Source: Paenibacillus sp. 32352 (lineage in GTDB: Bacteria > Bacillota > Bacilli > Paenibacillales > NBRC-103111). From it: a stretch of 64,000 nt of DNA. This document shows positions 14,717-23,806 of this stretch, piece by piece. A program made the position numbers and the translations under genes. Location of the stretch: the NCBI RefSeq assembly GCF_002042965.1, contig NZ_MZNT01000016.1, positions 62,001 through 126,000 of the forward strand, written 5' to 3'. Below the pieces are notes generated by a model that did no database searches, was not told where the DNA came from, and was given only the letters and a program-made list of their open reading frames with translations. Numbering within the stretch: the first letter of the stretch is position 1; every line of letters starts with the position of its first letter.

Positions 14717-15997
14717 TTGGCTAATGAAGTGTCAGTGCCGCTTTCCGCGGTGTTAATAGGAGCGGGACAGCGATGTATGATCTATGCTTCCTATGCGGAG
14801 AAGCATCCGGAGCAGCTATGTATTGTCGGTGTCGTGGAGCCGGATGCCGAGCGGAGGAAGCTGGCGGCAGCGCGGTTCGGCATTGCAGACGACCGTTGCT
14901 TCGATACGGTGGAGCAGTTAGCAGCGCTTCCCCGCATTGCGGATGCGGCTATTAACGGAACGATGGACGAGCTGCACGTGCAGACGACCATTCCGCTCCT
15001 TAGAGCCGGATATGACGTCCTGCTGGAAAAGCCGATCGGCGTAACCGAAGAAGAGGTTATGGAGCTCAAGCGCACTGCCGATGAGCACGGGCGCACGGTC
15101 ATGATCTGTCATGTGCTGCGTTACGCTCCTTTTTATACAGCAATTCGCGAGCGGATTGCCGCCGGAGAGATCGGGGAAGTGGTGAACATCCAAACCTCCG
15201 AGCATGTCAGCTACCACCATATGGCCGTATCCTTCATCCGCGGCAAATGGGGATCCCAGGAGCAATGCAAATCGTCCATGCTCATGGCCAAATGCTGCCA
15301 CGATCTTGATTTGATTACCTGGCTGAACGGAAATGCGCGGCCGGTCAAGGTCAGCAGCTTCGGAAGCCTTTCCCATTTCCGTTCCGATAAAGCTCCGGAA
15401 GGAGCGGGAACCCGCTGTCTGACGGATTGCCGGATTGAAGAATCCTGTCCGTACTCGGCCAAGAAAAATTATATTGACCAGGGCCGCTGGGGCTTTTACG
15501 TGTGGAACAACCACCACTTGGGGGCAAAGCTGACCACCGAGGAGAAGCTGGAATCGCTGCGCACCGATAATCCGTACGGGCGCTGCGTATGGCATTGCGA
15601 CAATGACGTTGTGGACCGTCAATCCGTCATTATCGAATTCGATAACGGCAGCACCGCCTCGCATAACATGATCGGGGCTACTCCCAAGGCCTGCCGAATC
15701 CTCCATATTATCGGTACGAAGGGCGAAATCGAGGGGGTTATGGAGGACGGGCATTTTGTCGTCCGCCATCCGGATCCGAGACCGGGACAGGGCTATACCG
15801 AGGAGCATGTGAATATTAACATCACCGATGACGGGCATGGCGGCGGTGATTTAAGGCTTGTCGAGGATTTTGTCAAAACGCTTCGCGGTGACCAATCCTC
15901 CGTCATGTCGACGACGCTCGATCAGTCCATTTCGGGCCATGCCATCGGATTTGCCGCCGAACGTTCGCGGCTTGAGGGACAGGTCGTATTCCTATAG
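14717..15997 (+). CDS. Gfo/Idh/MocA-family dehydrogenase
   Basis: A 426-residue NAD(P)-dependent sugar or inositol-type dehydrogenase. The Rossmann domain starts with AVLIGAGQRCMIYASY. The catalytic region shows the EKP motif (DVLLEKPIGVTEEE), and the C-terminal alpha/beta domain follows (about residues 130-400, HDLDLITWL). The TTG start is chosen because GGAGAGG sits 6 nt upstream. Four cysteines between about residues 230 and 295 (CLTDCRIEESC) are unusual for the family and might bind a metal. The substrate is unknown; a GH43-like gene lies downstream after a terminator. Confidence 0.88.
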   Translation: MANEVSVPLSAVLIGAGQRCMIYASYAEKHPEQLCIVGVVEPDAERRKLAAARFGIADDRCFDTVEQLAALPRIADAAINGTMDELHVQTTIPLLRAGYDVLLEKPIGVTEEEVMELKRTADEHGRTVMICHVLRYAPFYTAIRERIAAGEIGEVVNIQTSEHVSYHHMAVSFIRGKWGSQEQCKSSMLMAKCCHDLDLITWLNGNARPVKVSSFGSLSHFRSDKAPEGAGTRCLTDCRIEESCPYSAKKNYIDQGRWGFYVWNNHHLGAKLTTEEKLESLRTDNPYGRCVWHCDNDVVDRQSVIIEFDNGSTASHNMIGATPKACRILHIIGTKGEIEGVMEDGHFVVRHPDPRPGQGYTEEHVNINITDDGHGGGDLRLVEDFVKTLRGDQSSVMSTTLDQSISGHAIGFAAERSRLEGQVVFL

Positions 15998-16098
15998 CTG
16001 TTTTTTGTAATATAAATGAAATCTATTTTTCATCTTAGATTAATGTTGCCAGCCTATAATAATAAACGACCCCCCTTTTCATATAAATACATTGGATA

Positions 16099-16137
16099 AG
16101 ATCCGCAGCCACCGTTTGGTATGCGGGTCTCTTTTTG
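16099..16137 (+). terminator. Rho-independent terminator
   Basis: AGATCCGCA (16099-16107) pairs with TGCGGGTCT (16122-16130), including one G-T pair, followed by CTTTTTG. It ends the dehydrogenase gene. Confidence 0.75.
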
Positions 16138-16291
16138 TTTATTTAGTCCAAGGGCATCTTCATATCCGAGCTTCTCTTGCCCGGAAGGATACTGCAATAA
16201 TTTCCAGTTTGGAAGTATAATAAAGAGGAATATTGGAAGTGTTAGTAGCTAACCAATGACACTACAGCCGAGCCTGGAAAGGGAGAATAGG

Positions 16292-17173
16292 ATGAAGAGA
16301 CTGGATGATATTCATCTTCGCGATCCGTTCATCTTGCCCGTAGAGCAAGAACGGAAATATTATTTATATGGCACCTCGGGGGAAACCGCATGGTCTGGAA
16401 AGCCGCAGGGCTTTGATGTCTACATAAGCGATGATTTGGTGAATTGGGAAGGGCCGTACCCTGCGTTTCGGCCTGAGGCCTCATTCTGGTCGGACCGTCA
16501 TTATTGGGCTCCCGAGGTTCATGAATGGAAAGGCAGCTACTATATGTTTGCAAGCTTTAAATCAGAGGAACGCTGCCGCGCGACGCAAATTCTTGTATCG
16601 GAACGTCCGGAAGGCCCTTATAAGCCGCATGGCAGCGGCCCTGTGACACCCGAGGATTGGGAATGTCTTGACGGCACGCTGTATGTGGACCGGTCCGGAG
16701 ATCCCTGGATCGTGTTCTGTCACGAATGGGTGCAGGTTAAGGACGGTGAAATATGCGCCATGCGGTTGTCCCCCGATCTGACCGAAGCACAGGGTGAGGT
16801 CATGACGCTATTCAAGGCCAGCGAGGCTCCCTGGGTAAAGCCAGTCCGGGATGGGGACACGTACGTAACGGACGGCCCGTTCTTCTACAGCTCCAGAACA
16901 GGCGAGCTGCTGCTCCTATGGTCCAGCTTCGGGGAGCAGGGCTACGCAATAGGGGTTGCTCGTTCTTTGAACGGGGATATCAGCGGCCCCTGGGTTCACG
17001 ATCCGGAGCCGATTTACCGGAAGGACGGCGGACATGGGATGCTGTTCCATGGCTTGCTGGGCGGGTTGATGCTCACGATTCATTTGCCGAACAAGAATCC
17101 GAATGAGCGCCCTCATCTATTTCCTGTAGAAGATTGCGGAGACACACTCAAGGTAGGGGCCGCGATCGTCTAG
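16292..17173 (+). CDS. Glycoside hydrolase family 43-like protein
   Basis: About 293 residues from the ATG at 16292 (AGGGAG about 7 nt upstream; the ATG at 16256 has none). It has the five-bladed-propeller features of GH43: the catalytic-base Asp near the N-terminus (LRDPFILP), SFWSDRHYWAPEVHEW, a Glu/Asp pair (WECLDGTLY) and VTDGPFFYSS. There is no signal peptide, so it is cytoplasmic and acts on imported arabino- or xylo-oligosaccharides or similar. The enzymatic specificity is not predictable. Confidence 0.82.
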   Translation: MKRLDDIHLRDPFILPVEQERKYYLYGTSGETAWSGKPQGFDVYISDDLVNWEGPYPAFRPEASFWSDRHYWAPEVHEWKGSYYMFASFKSEERCRATQILVSERPEGPYKPHGSGPVTPEDWECLDGTLYVDRSGDPWIVFCHEWVQVKDGEICAMRLSPDLTEAQGEVMTLFKASEAPWVKPVRDGDTYVTDGPFFYSSRTGELLLLWSSFGEQGYAIGVARSLNGDISGPWVHDPEPIYRKDGGHGMLFHGLLGGLMLTIHLPNKNPNERPHLFPVEDCGDTLKVGAAIV

Positions 17174-17218
17174 CTGTTAAAAAGTATGCAGACCCTCAGG
17201 AAGCCTGAAGATACCTTC

Positions 17219-18073
17219 CTATTCGTAGTATCCTTCTGTGGATTTGCGTAATTGGTTGAATTGATCCGCATCATGCCCGAACCATACTTGGGAATTCGTT
17301 CGGGCAGCAAGCGTGCGGACTTTCTCAACCGAGTTCCGGTAGCCTATCAAATCGTATAAAATGCCTGGCGGCTTGACGGGGGGACCGTAGCTCTCCGCCG
17401 TATAGATGGTATCGGAAGCGAGGATGATCCCGCCTGTTTCCGGCATATCTATGTGCAATCCTAGCATGCCCCAGGCATGGCCGCTCCCAAAGTTCATAAC
17501 CCTGATGCCTTCTGCCAGCTCCAGGTTGTCTTCATTGCGTTTGACGGTCCGCCATTGCAATTGGTTTTTGATCCAAGCATCGATGTCCGCCCATACATAG
17601 GCACCTTCTTTTTCGTTGCGAGCATAGCTTTGCAGCGCTCCATTCAGCTCATCTTCATGGACGATGATCGTAGCGTTCGTGAAGATCTCCAGGCACCCGG
17701 CATGATCCAGATGCAGATGGGAGGCAACGACGTACTTGATTTCCTCCGGTCTGATTTGGAGCTGCTCCAGCCGATGATGCAGATAGCATTCCTCGCTAGC
17801 TGCCCAAGGGGACATTTGCTGAGTAGATTGGGCCCAGCGTCCTTCGCTGCCCATTGAATTCGGGTTGCAAGCCGTATCGAACAAAATTTTTCCTTCCGGG
17901 TGATCGATCAATACCGTATAGATCGGAAATTCTACGAATTGTGCCGGTGGATTAGGATTGCTGACCGTAGCTGGATTATGCATGGCGATAATCCAGTTTT
18001 TATCCATACGCATACGTCCGTTATCCATCACATACAGCTTTGGGCGGGCTTTAATAATATTCGTCATGTTCAT
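17219..18073 (-). CDS. Metallo-beta-lactamase-fold lactonase (N-acyl homoserine lactonase family)
   Basis: A 284-residue MBL-fold hydrolase with the dinuclear zinc motif H119-L-H121-L-D123-H124 (SHLHLDHAG), a later His (GSGHAWG), Asp (LASDTIY) and a C-terminal GHD (WFGHDAD). The length and motif order fit the AHL lactonase family that opens the lactone ring of quorum signals, but related lactonases act on other esters. It is divergent from an HxlR regulator across a 110-bp region with symmetrical sites. GGAGG precedes the ATG. Confidence 0.8.
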   Translation of the reverse strand: MNMTNIIKARPKLYVMDNGRMRMDKNWIIAMHNPATVSNPNPPAQFVEFPIYTVLIDHPEGKILFDTACNPNSMGSEGRWAQSTQQMSPWAASEECYLHHRLEQLQIRPEEIKYVVASHLHLDHAGCLEIFTNATIIVHEDELNGALQSYARNEKEGAYVWADIDAWIKNQLQWRTVKRNEDNLELAEGIRVMNFGSGHAWGMLGLHIDMPETGGIILASDTIYTAESYGPPVKPPGILYDLIGYRNSVEKVRTLAARTNSQVWFGHDADQFNQLRKSTEGYYE

Positions 18074-18136
18074 TTCCTCCTTTTTTATCCTGTGCTAGAC
18101 ATACAATAATACATAAACTAAACTTAAGTAAGTAGG

Positions 18137-18166
18137 CACTTTAAGGTGTCCTGGGAACTTTGAAGT
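18137..18166. promoter_or_regulatory. Two symmetrical HxlR-operator candidates
   Basis: CACTTTAAGGTG (18137-18148) and ACTTTGAAGT (18157-18166) are imperfect and perfect small inverted repeats, 19 bp centre to centre, immediately before the hxlR-type gene and in the lactonase promoter region. Autoregulation and control of the lactonase are inferred. Confidence 0.4.
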
Positions 18167-18183
18167 GTACAGGAGGGGACCAT

Positions 18184-18558
18184 TTGACATCTTCAGCCAA
18201 AACAAAACAACCCGATATCTCGTTGTCGATATGCGGCTACAGCAGAGTTCTTGAAATCATTTCTAACAAATGGACGGCACTTGTCATTTATGCATTGGAA
18301 AACGGAAGCATTCGATACGGAGAAATGGAAAGAAGAATCGACGGTATTTCCAAAAAAATGCTTACTCAAACGCTGCGGAAGCTGGAATGGAACGGTCTGG
18401 TCCAACGCCATATTACAGCAAGCGTACCCCCAACCGTTGAATATTCGCTCACTCCTTTAGGGGATAGCTTGCTTCAACCGATGAGAGAGCTAAGACAGTG
18501 GGGTAGGGAAAATTACTGGCATGTCGAAGCGGCAAGAGCCAATTATGAGCAAACATAA
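18184..18558 (+). CDS. HxlR-family transcriptional regulator
   Basis: A 124-residue winged-helix regulator of the HxlR family: VLEIISNKWTALVIYALENG, then RRIDGISKKMLTQTLRKLEW and the wing VPPTVEYSLTPLGDSL. The TTG start at 18184 has AGGAGG about 7 nt upstream. HxlR proteins often sense electrophiles or redox via an N-terminal Cys; one is present (SICGYS). It probably controls the divergent lactonase. Confidence 0.88.
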   Translation: MTSSAKTKQPDISLSICGYSRVLEIISNKWTALVIYALENGSIRYGEMERRIDGISKKMLTQTLRKLEWNGLVQRHITASVPPTVEYSLTPLGDSLLQPMRELRQWGRENYWHVEAARANYEQT

Positions 18559-18585
18559 GGCTGCCGACAATTACTTATAACAGCA

Positions 18586-18622
18586 ACAGACCTTCCTTAT
18601 AGCAGGAAGGTCTGTGTTTTTT
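18586..18622 (+). terminator. Strong rho-independent terminator
   Basis: A 12-bp perfect stem, ACAGACCTTCCT (18586-18597) with AGGAAGGTCTGT (18604-18615), then GTTTTTT. It ends the hxlR gene. Confidence 0.95.
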
Positions 18623-18708
18623 CTCTCGATAGGGAGGTCCCGCCTGAGCTGCGACACAATACGTCGAAAATCCCCCCAGACTGCTTTTATCTAAGCCCCC
18701 GTGAACGT

Positions 18709-19848
18709 TTATTTCTTCTCCTTCAGCATGCCGGAATGCAGCAGCTTGAGCTGGATATCGATTCCATCCAGGGAGCTCTTGTCTAAAGCGAGCTGATCTT
18801 CCGACATCCTTTTCCAATCCTTATAATGCTGGAGGTAGAGGGCATATTGGAGCTGAAGGACATCGGCATGGATAGCGATTCCCTTTTCATAAGTGAACCG
18901 GATTTCGTTCTCCATCATTTTTTTGGCTGCGGCAACAAGCTCCTTTTCCGGCGTATCGCCGAACAATTCCACGACATTCCCCTGCAATGAAATCCGCAGA
19001 TGATATTGGGGACGGCCTGACGCCTGCTTTACATCAATATGGACCAACGGATCCTCGAGCGATACGACTCCAAGTAATTTTCCGTTCTCTTGCACTTTCA
19101 GCGGGGAACGGACCGTATTTCCGATAACCCAGCGAAGCCCCTTCAAATCTTCATGTTTTAAGGCTCCTTTGATTTTTTTGCCGCTCATGATGAATGCCCC
19201 GTCCCAGGTCAGCTTCGGGTCCGGTTTTTCGGATTTTTCCCATTGGTCCGGATTGATAGAAAGGATAGGCAGAATCACGGTTCTTGCGGGCTCGTTGTAA
19301 TCCCCTAAGAAAGTCATGTACTGAATCGGAAGTATCCAGGAGTGCTGCATATAGTTGGCGGCCGGCGAATGTGAAATCGTATCGCGGGGAGACAGATTGA
19401 AGAAAGCGGGCGCGTTCATGATTTCGGTTATAGGCTGTTTGGTCGCGAACACCCATGGGGTAAGCCGAATTTCCCGAAATCGGGTCAGAGCGTCCACATA
19501 CCCTCCCGGCCATTGCTTGAGCGCCTTCTCCCCGATAAAGATAGTAGTTACGTGACTCCATACCATTCTTTGCTGTGCCGTATTATAGAGGTCATTCATG
19601 GCCAGGTTCAGCGATTCTCCTATTCCTTTGCCGACCCAGGTCTTTGTCCCTCCCCTGCTCTCAGGGCTTTCCTGCTTCGCAATTGCGGAAAATTCCAGGA
19701 GCTGCGCATAAACGACGTAATTCGGTTTCTCGTAATCCAGCCCGATGGCGGAGATATAATTGATCTTTTCCACATTTTGGGCATCCCAGCAGCCGGTGAT
19801 GAGCGCCATGCCGACAAGAAGAGCTGCCATGATCGGTATCCGTTTCAT
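18709..19848 (-). CDS. Spore germination protein GerC/GerAC family lipoprotein
   Basis: A 379-residue lipoprotein of the germinant-receptor C subunit family. The signal peptide ends at Cys20 (MALITGCWDAQNVEKI; the GCWD motif is typical). Three alpha/beta GerAC domains follow (for example INYISAIGLDYEKPNYVVYAQ, TPWVFATKQPI, GIAIHADVLQLQYAL). It is exposed on the outer face of the spore inner membrane as part of a nutrient receptor. It is last in a gerB-gerA-gerC operon and overlaps gerA by 4 nt. Confidence 0.93.
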   Translation of the reverse strand: MKRIPIMAALLVGMALITGCWDAQNVEKINYISAIGLDYEKPNYVVYAQLLEFSAIAKQESPESRGGTKTWVGKGIGESLNLAMNDLYNTAQQRMVWSHVTTIFIGEKALKQWPGGYVDALTRFREIRLTPWVFATKQPITEIMNAPAFFNLSPRDTISHSPAANYMQHSWILPIQYMTFLGDYNEPARTVILPILSINPDQWEKSEKPDPKLTWDGAFIMSGKKIKGALKHEDLKGLRWVIGNTVRSPLKVQENGKLLGVVSLEDPLVHIDVKQASGRPQYHLRISLQGNVVELFGDTPEKELVAAAKKMMENEIRFTYEKGIAIHADVLQLQYALYLQHYKDWKRMSEDQLALDKSSLDGIDIQLKLLHSGMLKEKK

Positions 19849-21377
19849 TCCTTACTCGTACCTTCCCGGGTGGAATCGATGGTCTCCAGCATCCCCGGCC
19901 TGCTTTTCTCAGCGCTCCATGGAAGTGCCAGCAGGGCAGGAATCAAGCCCCGGAAGGTAATAGGGGATAAGGGGGCAAGATAGGGAAGACCGAAGGAGCG
20001 CAGACCGGACAAATAGACGACAATAAAGAACATGGAGATGAAGAAGCCGAACAACCCCAGTATAGAGGAGCACACCAGCACGAAAAGTCTGAGCACGCTC
20101 ACGGTTCCGCTTAAAGACTGGTTGACCAAAGTAAAGGTGGCGACAGCGGTCACCGAGGAAGCAATCAGCATGGTGGGTGAAGCCAGCCCGGCCCGGATAG
20201 CCGCGTCCCCGATAATAAGTCCTCCCACGACGGCAATGGTTTGTCCGACGGCCTTCGGCAGCCGGATGCCGGCCTCCCGAAAGATCTCGAACAAAAACAG
20301 CATCAGAAGCGCTTCCAGCGGTGCCGAGGTGGGCAGCCCTGTACGGGAGGTTACTACGGTAGCCAGCAGCGGAAATGGGAGCTGCTCCATATTGAACGTG
20401 CTTAAGGCAACCCAAAAGCCGGGAACAAAAATGGCCACGAACAAGCCGATGAGCCTTAGCGCTCTTTCAAAGCTGACAAAGTAAAAGGTGAGGTGCAGGT
20501 CCTCCGGCGATTTGAGCTGAGACGTCAGGTTAGACGGCGCGATCAGAGCCATCGGGGAACCATCCACCAAGACGGCGAAGCGGCCCCGGAGCAGGGACTC
20601 GGCAATAAAATCGGGCCTTCCTATATAGTCGATCAGTGGAAACAACGAATAGGACCGGTCGGATAACCCTTCCTCCAATTGGGCGCTGCTTAGAAGGGCA
20701 TCGACACAGATGTTATTGAGCCGGTTGCGCGCTTCCTGGATCGTATTCGGATTGGCAATGTCGCGGATGTACATTAAAGACACCTTGGTCCGGCTCCTTG
20801 TTCCTATTTCGAAAGGCTCGTTGCACAAGGTGGGCGTCCGCAGTCTTTTACGTATTAAAGCGACGTTCGTAGAGATTTCCTCTGTGAAGGCATCCCGGGG
20901 GCCTTTGAGTGAAATTTCCGTGGCTGATTCTTCCGGGTTCCTCTGCGGGATCTGCGGAATAGAGACGGTGTAAACCAGGGAGAGGGCTTCGAAGACAATG
21001 ACAAGATGACCGCTGAACAAGCGCGTAAACAGGCTCTCGTCCGACCGTATCGATTCCAGCTGGAGCAGGCCGCCCAAATGATCCGTGATGGTCTCCCACT
21101 TCGAATGCTCCTTGATGCAGACGGTGACATTGGGGATGACCCATTCTTGCAGCTGTTTGGAATCGATCATTCCTTCGCAATAGACGAATATGACCTTGGG
21201 GCAAGCCGGATTGGAATAGGTATGGGCGGCAATGCATATATCATCGGAATGGGCGAAATAGGAGCGAAGCGTCTGCTCATCCCAGCGTGTCAGCATCTTG
21301 GAGGGCTTGCTTCGGGTTAAAGGGGACGTTGTACGCCTGTCTTCCAGCCTGCTGCGTATCCAATGAAGAAGGTTCAT
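19845..21377 (-). CDS. Spore germination protein GerA/GerAA family
   Basis: About 510 residues from the ATG at 21377 (AAAGGA upstream and a 4-nt overlap with the gerB stop); the longer open frame to 21533 lies inside gerB. A large N-terminal hydrophilic domain carries the family motifs (LEEGLSDRSYSLFPLIDYIG, RPDFIAESLLRGRFAVLVDG). A C-terminal region with 4-6 transmembrane segments follows (PGFWVALSTFNMEQLPFPLL, SGTVSVLRLFVLVCSSILGL). It forms the channel-like A subunit of the germinant receptor. Confidence 0.93.
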   Translation of the reverse strand: MNLLHWIRSRLEDRRTTSPLTRSKPSKMLTRWDEQTLRSYFAHSDDICIAAHTYSNPACPKVIFVYCEGMIDSKQLQEWVIPNVTVCIKEHSKWETITDHLGGLLQLESIRSDESLFTRLFSGHLVIVFEALSLVYTVSIPQIPQRNPEESATEISLKGPRDAFTEEISTNVALIRKRLRTPTLCNEPFEIGTRSRTKVSLMYIRDIANPNTIQEARNRLNNICVDALLSSAQLEEGLSDRSYSLFPLIDYIGRPDFIAESLLRGRFAVLVDGSPMALIAPSNLTSQLKSPEDLHLTFYFVSFERALRLIGLFVAIFVPGFWVALSTFNMEQLPFPLLATVVTSRTGLPTSAPLEALLMLFLFEIFREAGIRLPKAVGQTIAVVGGLIIGDAAIRAGLASPTMLIASSVTAVATFTLVNQSLSGTVSVLRLFVLVCSSILGLFGFFISMFFIVVYLSGLRSFGLPYLAPLSPITFRGLIPALLALPWSAEKSRPGMLETIDSTREGTSKE

Positions 21378-22462
21378 AGGCTTCGTCCTTTCTGCCTGCT
21401 TTTTAGAGCGACAAGGGTGATAAGAACAAGCGAGATCACAAGTGCCGCGTAGAAGGTTATCGCGTAATAGTTGTGAATGTAGGCGACGAAAGTCATGTCG
21501 CTGACCGGCAGCATACATAGAATAAACAAGCATAAGCTGATCAGATTAATCGATAATTGGCGTCTCCGGGGCAGTCTGATCTGGAACAGCTCGACGATCA
21601 GAAAGATCGATAGCGCGATGCGGATGAAGCTTCCGGAGAGCCACTGATAGATAGAGAAAAAGTCGACATGGGCGATGTACTCGCCAATTGTGACGAGCCT
21701 CCACTGCTCATAGGCAGGGTAGCGCAGATTGGCGGCCTCCTCCGGGCCGAAGGCGGCAATCGATCCTGTCAGCGGGCCTAGAGTCAACCCGCAAATGACG
21801 GAGAGCAGCGCAAATAAATGGCCCCATTTGAGGGGACGGCTTAATAAATGCTGCATAAACAAGATGATGATCAGCTCGATAAATCCGCCGCCAATATAAA
21901 TCGTGCATTGGGCAATGGCGGACAGCTGGCTTGTCATCATCGGAAACAGCAGATTATATCGCTTATATTGAAAGTTAGCGGCCATGACGAAATAACCGAG
22001 CACGATGACCATGGGCAGAAGGATGCCCGCCGCAATCGCAATGGATTGGATGCCTTTGCTAGCGGTATAACAGCTGAGCAGAATCAGAGCGGCAGCAATA
22101 ATGATTACCGGAGTTTGGGGTAAATACGTTACTTTGGTCCAGGTTACCGTTTCTTTCAGTGAAATGAAGGCGATGCATCCTATATAGATAGCGGCTGCAA
22201 ATTGTATGAATCGTGTAAACCAGACTCCCGTATGGTTCTTGAGCCAATCGACAAGATTCGCTTGCCTTGTTTTTTTTGTTATGGCAAAAGGGATCCAAAT
22301 CCAGGCTGCGAGCAGGATGAAGGCGGCAATGACGCTGATCCATGCATCCCGCTTCGCGGTTTGCAGAAGCAGGGGAATGACGGTAACATGATTGGCAAGT
22401 CCGACGGTCATGGTTAGTAGGATGCTTAGCTGCAGTATGGAAATTTGGTTGGACGAATTCAT
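21374..22462 (-). CDS. Spore germination protein GerB/GerAB family permease
   Basis: A 362-residue membrane protein with about ten transmembrane helices, of the amino-acid/polyamine/organocation-type GerAB family; this subunit binds the germinant. It is first in the operon (order B-A-C rather than the textbook A-B-C) and overlaps the next start by 4 nt (ATGA). The ligand cannot be inferred. Confidence 0.93.
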   Translation of the reverse strand: MNSSNQISILQLSILLTMTVGLANHVTVIPLLLQTAKRDAWISVIAAFILLAAWIWIPFAITKKTRQANLVDWLKNHTGVWFTRFIQFAAAIYIGCIAFISLKETVTWTKVTYLPQTPVIIIAAALILLSCYTASKGIQSIAIAAGILLPMVIVLGYFVMAANFQYKRYNLLFPMMTSQLSAIAQCTIYIGGGFIELIIILFMQHLLSRPLKWGHLFALLSVICGLTLGPLTGSIAAFGPEEAANLRYPAYEQWRLVTIGEYIAHVDFFSIYQWLSGSFIRIALSIFLIVELFQIRLPRRRQLSINLISLCLFILCMLPVSDMTFVAYIHNYYAITFYAALVISLVLITLVALKSRQKGRSL

Positions 22463-22579
22463 GTTGTTCAGCTCAGCCCCCTTATTCTCCCCTTAGAAGT
22501 GATACCCAAAAAAGGGATGTTTTACACCGGGAATTTGTCGAATGAGGTCAAAATAAATCTTTGATCAAAGCAGCAATGA

Positions 22580-22617
22580 CCCGCAGGAGGGCATCTTTTT
22601 AAAATGCCTCCTACGGG
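22580..22617. other. Imperfect hairpin between gerB and anti-sigma gene
   Basis: CCCGCAGGAGGGCAT and ATGCCTCCTACGGG pair with one mismatch and one bulge around a T5A-rich loop. It may end transcription of the anti-sigma gene or lie in the gerB leader, but no T-run follows the stem on either strand. Nothing else is recognised in the 294-bp gap 22463-22756. Confidence 0.4.
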
Positions 22618-22756
22618 CCACCGAGTCGGAGTTAAGGCTATTTATTGTACTTCTATTCCTGCCCCACCTTTTAAGGCGGCAGCCGGCACACTTTCATTTT
22701 GAACAAGCAGGGCTCATCGCTTGCTTACAGCATTCACCCGTATGGCTCTTCCAACC

Positions 22757-23806
22757 TTACCATGGTGTTTCCGTTTTATGTTCGATAACCGGCAAAATTT
22801 TTGGCTCAAGAGCTTTTTTCATTTGTTCCTTTGAAGGATGGCTCTTAGGGATTTCCCCATTTTGTTCAGCTTGAATCTGTCCTTCAGCCTGCGTATTCGC
22901 AATCACATCAATCACTTGCTGTTTAGAGACATGCTTAGATGCTGCAATATCAACAACAGATTGCCCTTTTGCCAATTGCTGCTTTAATTCTGCTGGGCTC
23001 ATGTTTAGTAATGAAAGCAGGTTTTCATCGTTCAAAAAGGCATCAGCAGTATAATCGGGCTTACCATTTGTGGAGAAGAAGCCTTCTACTTTCATGTTTG
23101 AAGGTGCAGTCTCACCGCCGATCAGAGAAATACTGATGGTATTGCCCTGGACAAAAGCCTGGTAGAATGGCGCTTTCGATCCCTTTTTGGTGTAATTTAA
23201 CATCCATGTTTTTTGTTCCGGGTTCTCCATTTGCTCCATAGCAGACTCATACTCACCGATGCTGCCGTACATTTTATCAATAAGATCATCTACCTTGGTC
23301 TTGATTTCCTGATCCGTTAAAGCAGTGAGCGGCCTCTCCTTAGGCTCCCAATTCTCTTGAATCACGTGCTCGATCGCACCCGTAACTGCGTTGGTATGAA
23401 GAGTAATCCTTTTGCCGGTTCCACCTTTTTCCTGCAATGTAATACTGGTTTGGATACCTTGAACGCGGCTTGCATCGATAATCTCAAACGATTTTGTTAC
23501 GGGCAATGCGCTGTACAGCTTCTCAAGTGCTGCCTTGCCAGCCTCATCCACCTTGACTTGTTCCGTAGTCATTGGTGTTCTAGTAAGCATTTCAATCAGG
23601 GGAGGGGCCGCAAATGCTGCAGTTGGAATCAAAATCGCAGCCGCAGCGATTCCGCTAATAAGTCGTTTTTTCATAGATAGTTCTCTCCTTTTTCGTTGCA
23701 AATATTGCGCATAGGATTGTTCTATGCGTTTGGAAATGGCCGGCGGGCATTCCATCGCTTCTGCTGCTTGATGCAGATGTTCACGGATTTTGCGTTCCAT
23801 AGTCAT
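22757..23806 (-). CDS. Putative membrane anti-sigma factor
   Basis: A 349-residue protein. A short cytoplasmic N-terminus (1-45) precedes one membrane helix (about 46-67, ISGIAAAAILIPTAAFAAP) and a roughly 280-residue extracytoplasmic domain. Its start overlaps the end of the ECF sigma gene by 26 nt, the usual arrangement for a sigma/anti-sigma pair. The external domain resembles uncharacterised DUF-type Firmicute anti-sigma proteins; no protease motif or zinc-binding anti-sigma motif (HxxxCxxC) is seen. The role as anti-sigma is inferred from position and topology. Confidence 0.65.
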   Translation of the reverse strand: MTMERKIREHLHQAAEAMECPPAISKRIEQSYAQYLQRKRRELSMKKRLISGIAAAAILIPTAAFAAPPLIEMLTRTPMTTEQVKVDEAGKAALEKLYSALPVTKSFEIIDASRVQGIQTSITLQEKGGTGKRITLHTNAVTGAIEHVIQENWEPKERPLTALTDQEIKTKVDDLIDKMYGSIGEYESAMEQMENPEQKTWMLNYTKKGSKAPFYQAFVQGNTISISLIGGETAPSNMKVEGFFSTNGKPDYTADAFLNDENLLSLLNMSPAELKQQLAKGQSVVDIAASKHVSKQQVIDVIANTQAEGQIQAEQNGEIPKSHPSKEQMKKALEPKILPVIEHKTETPW

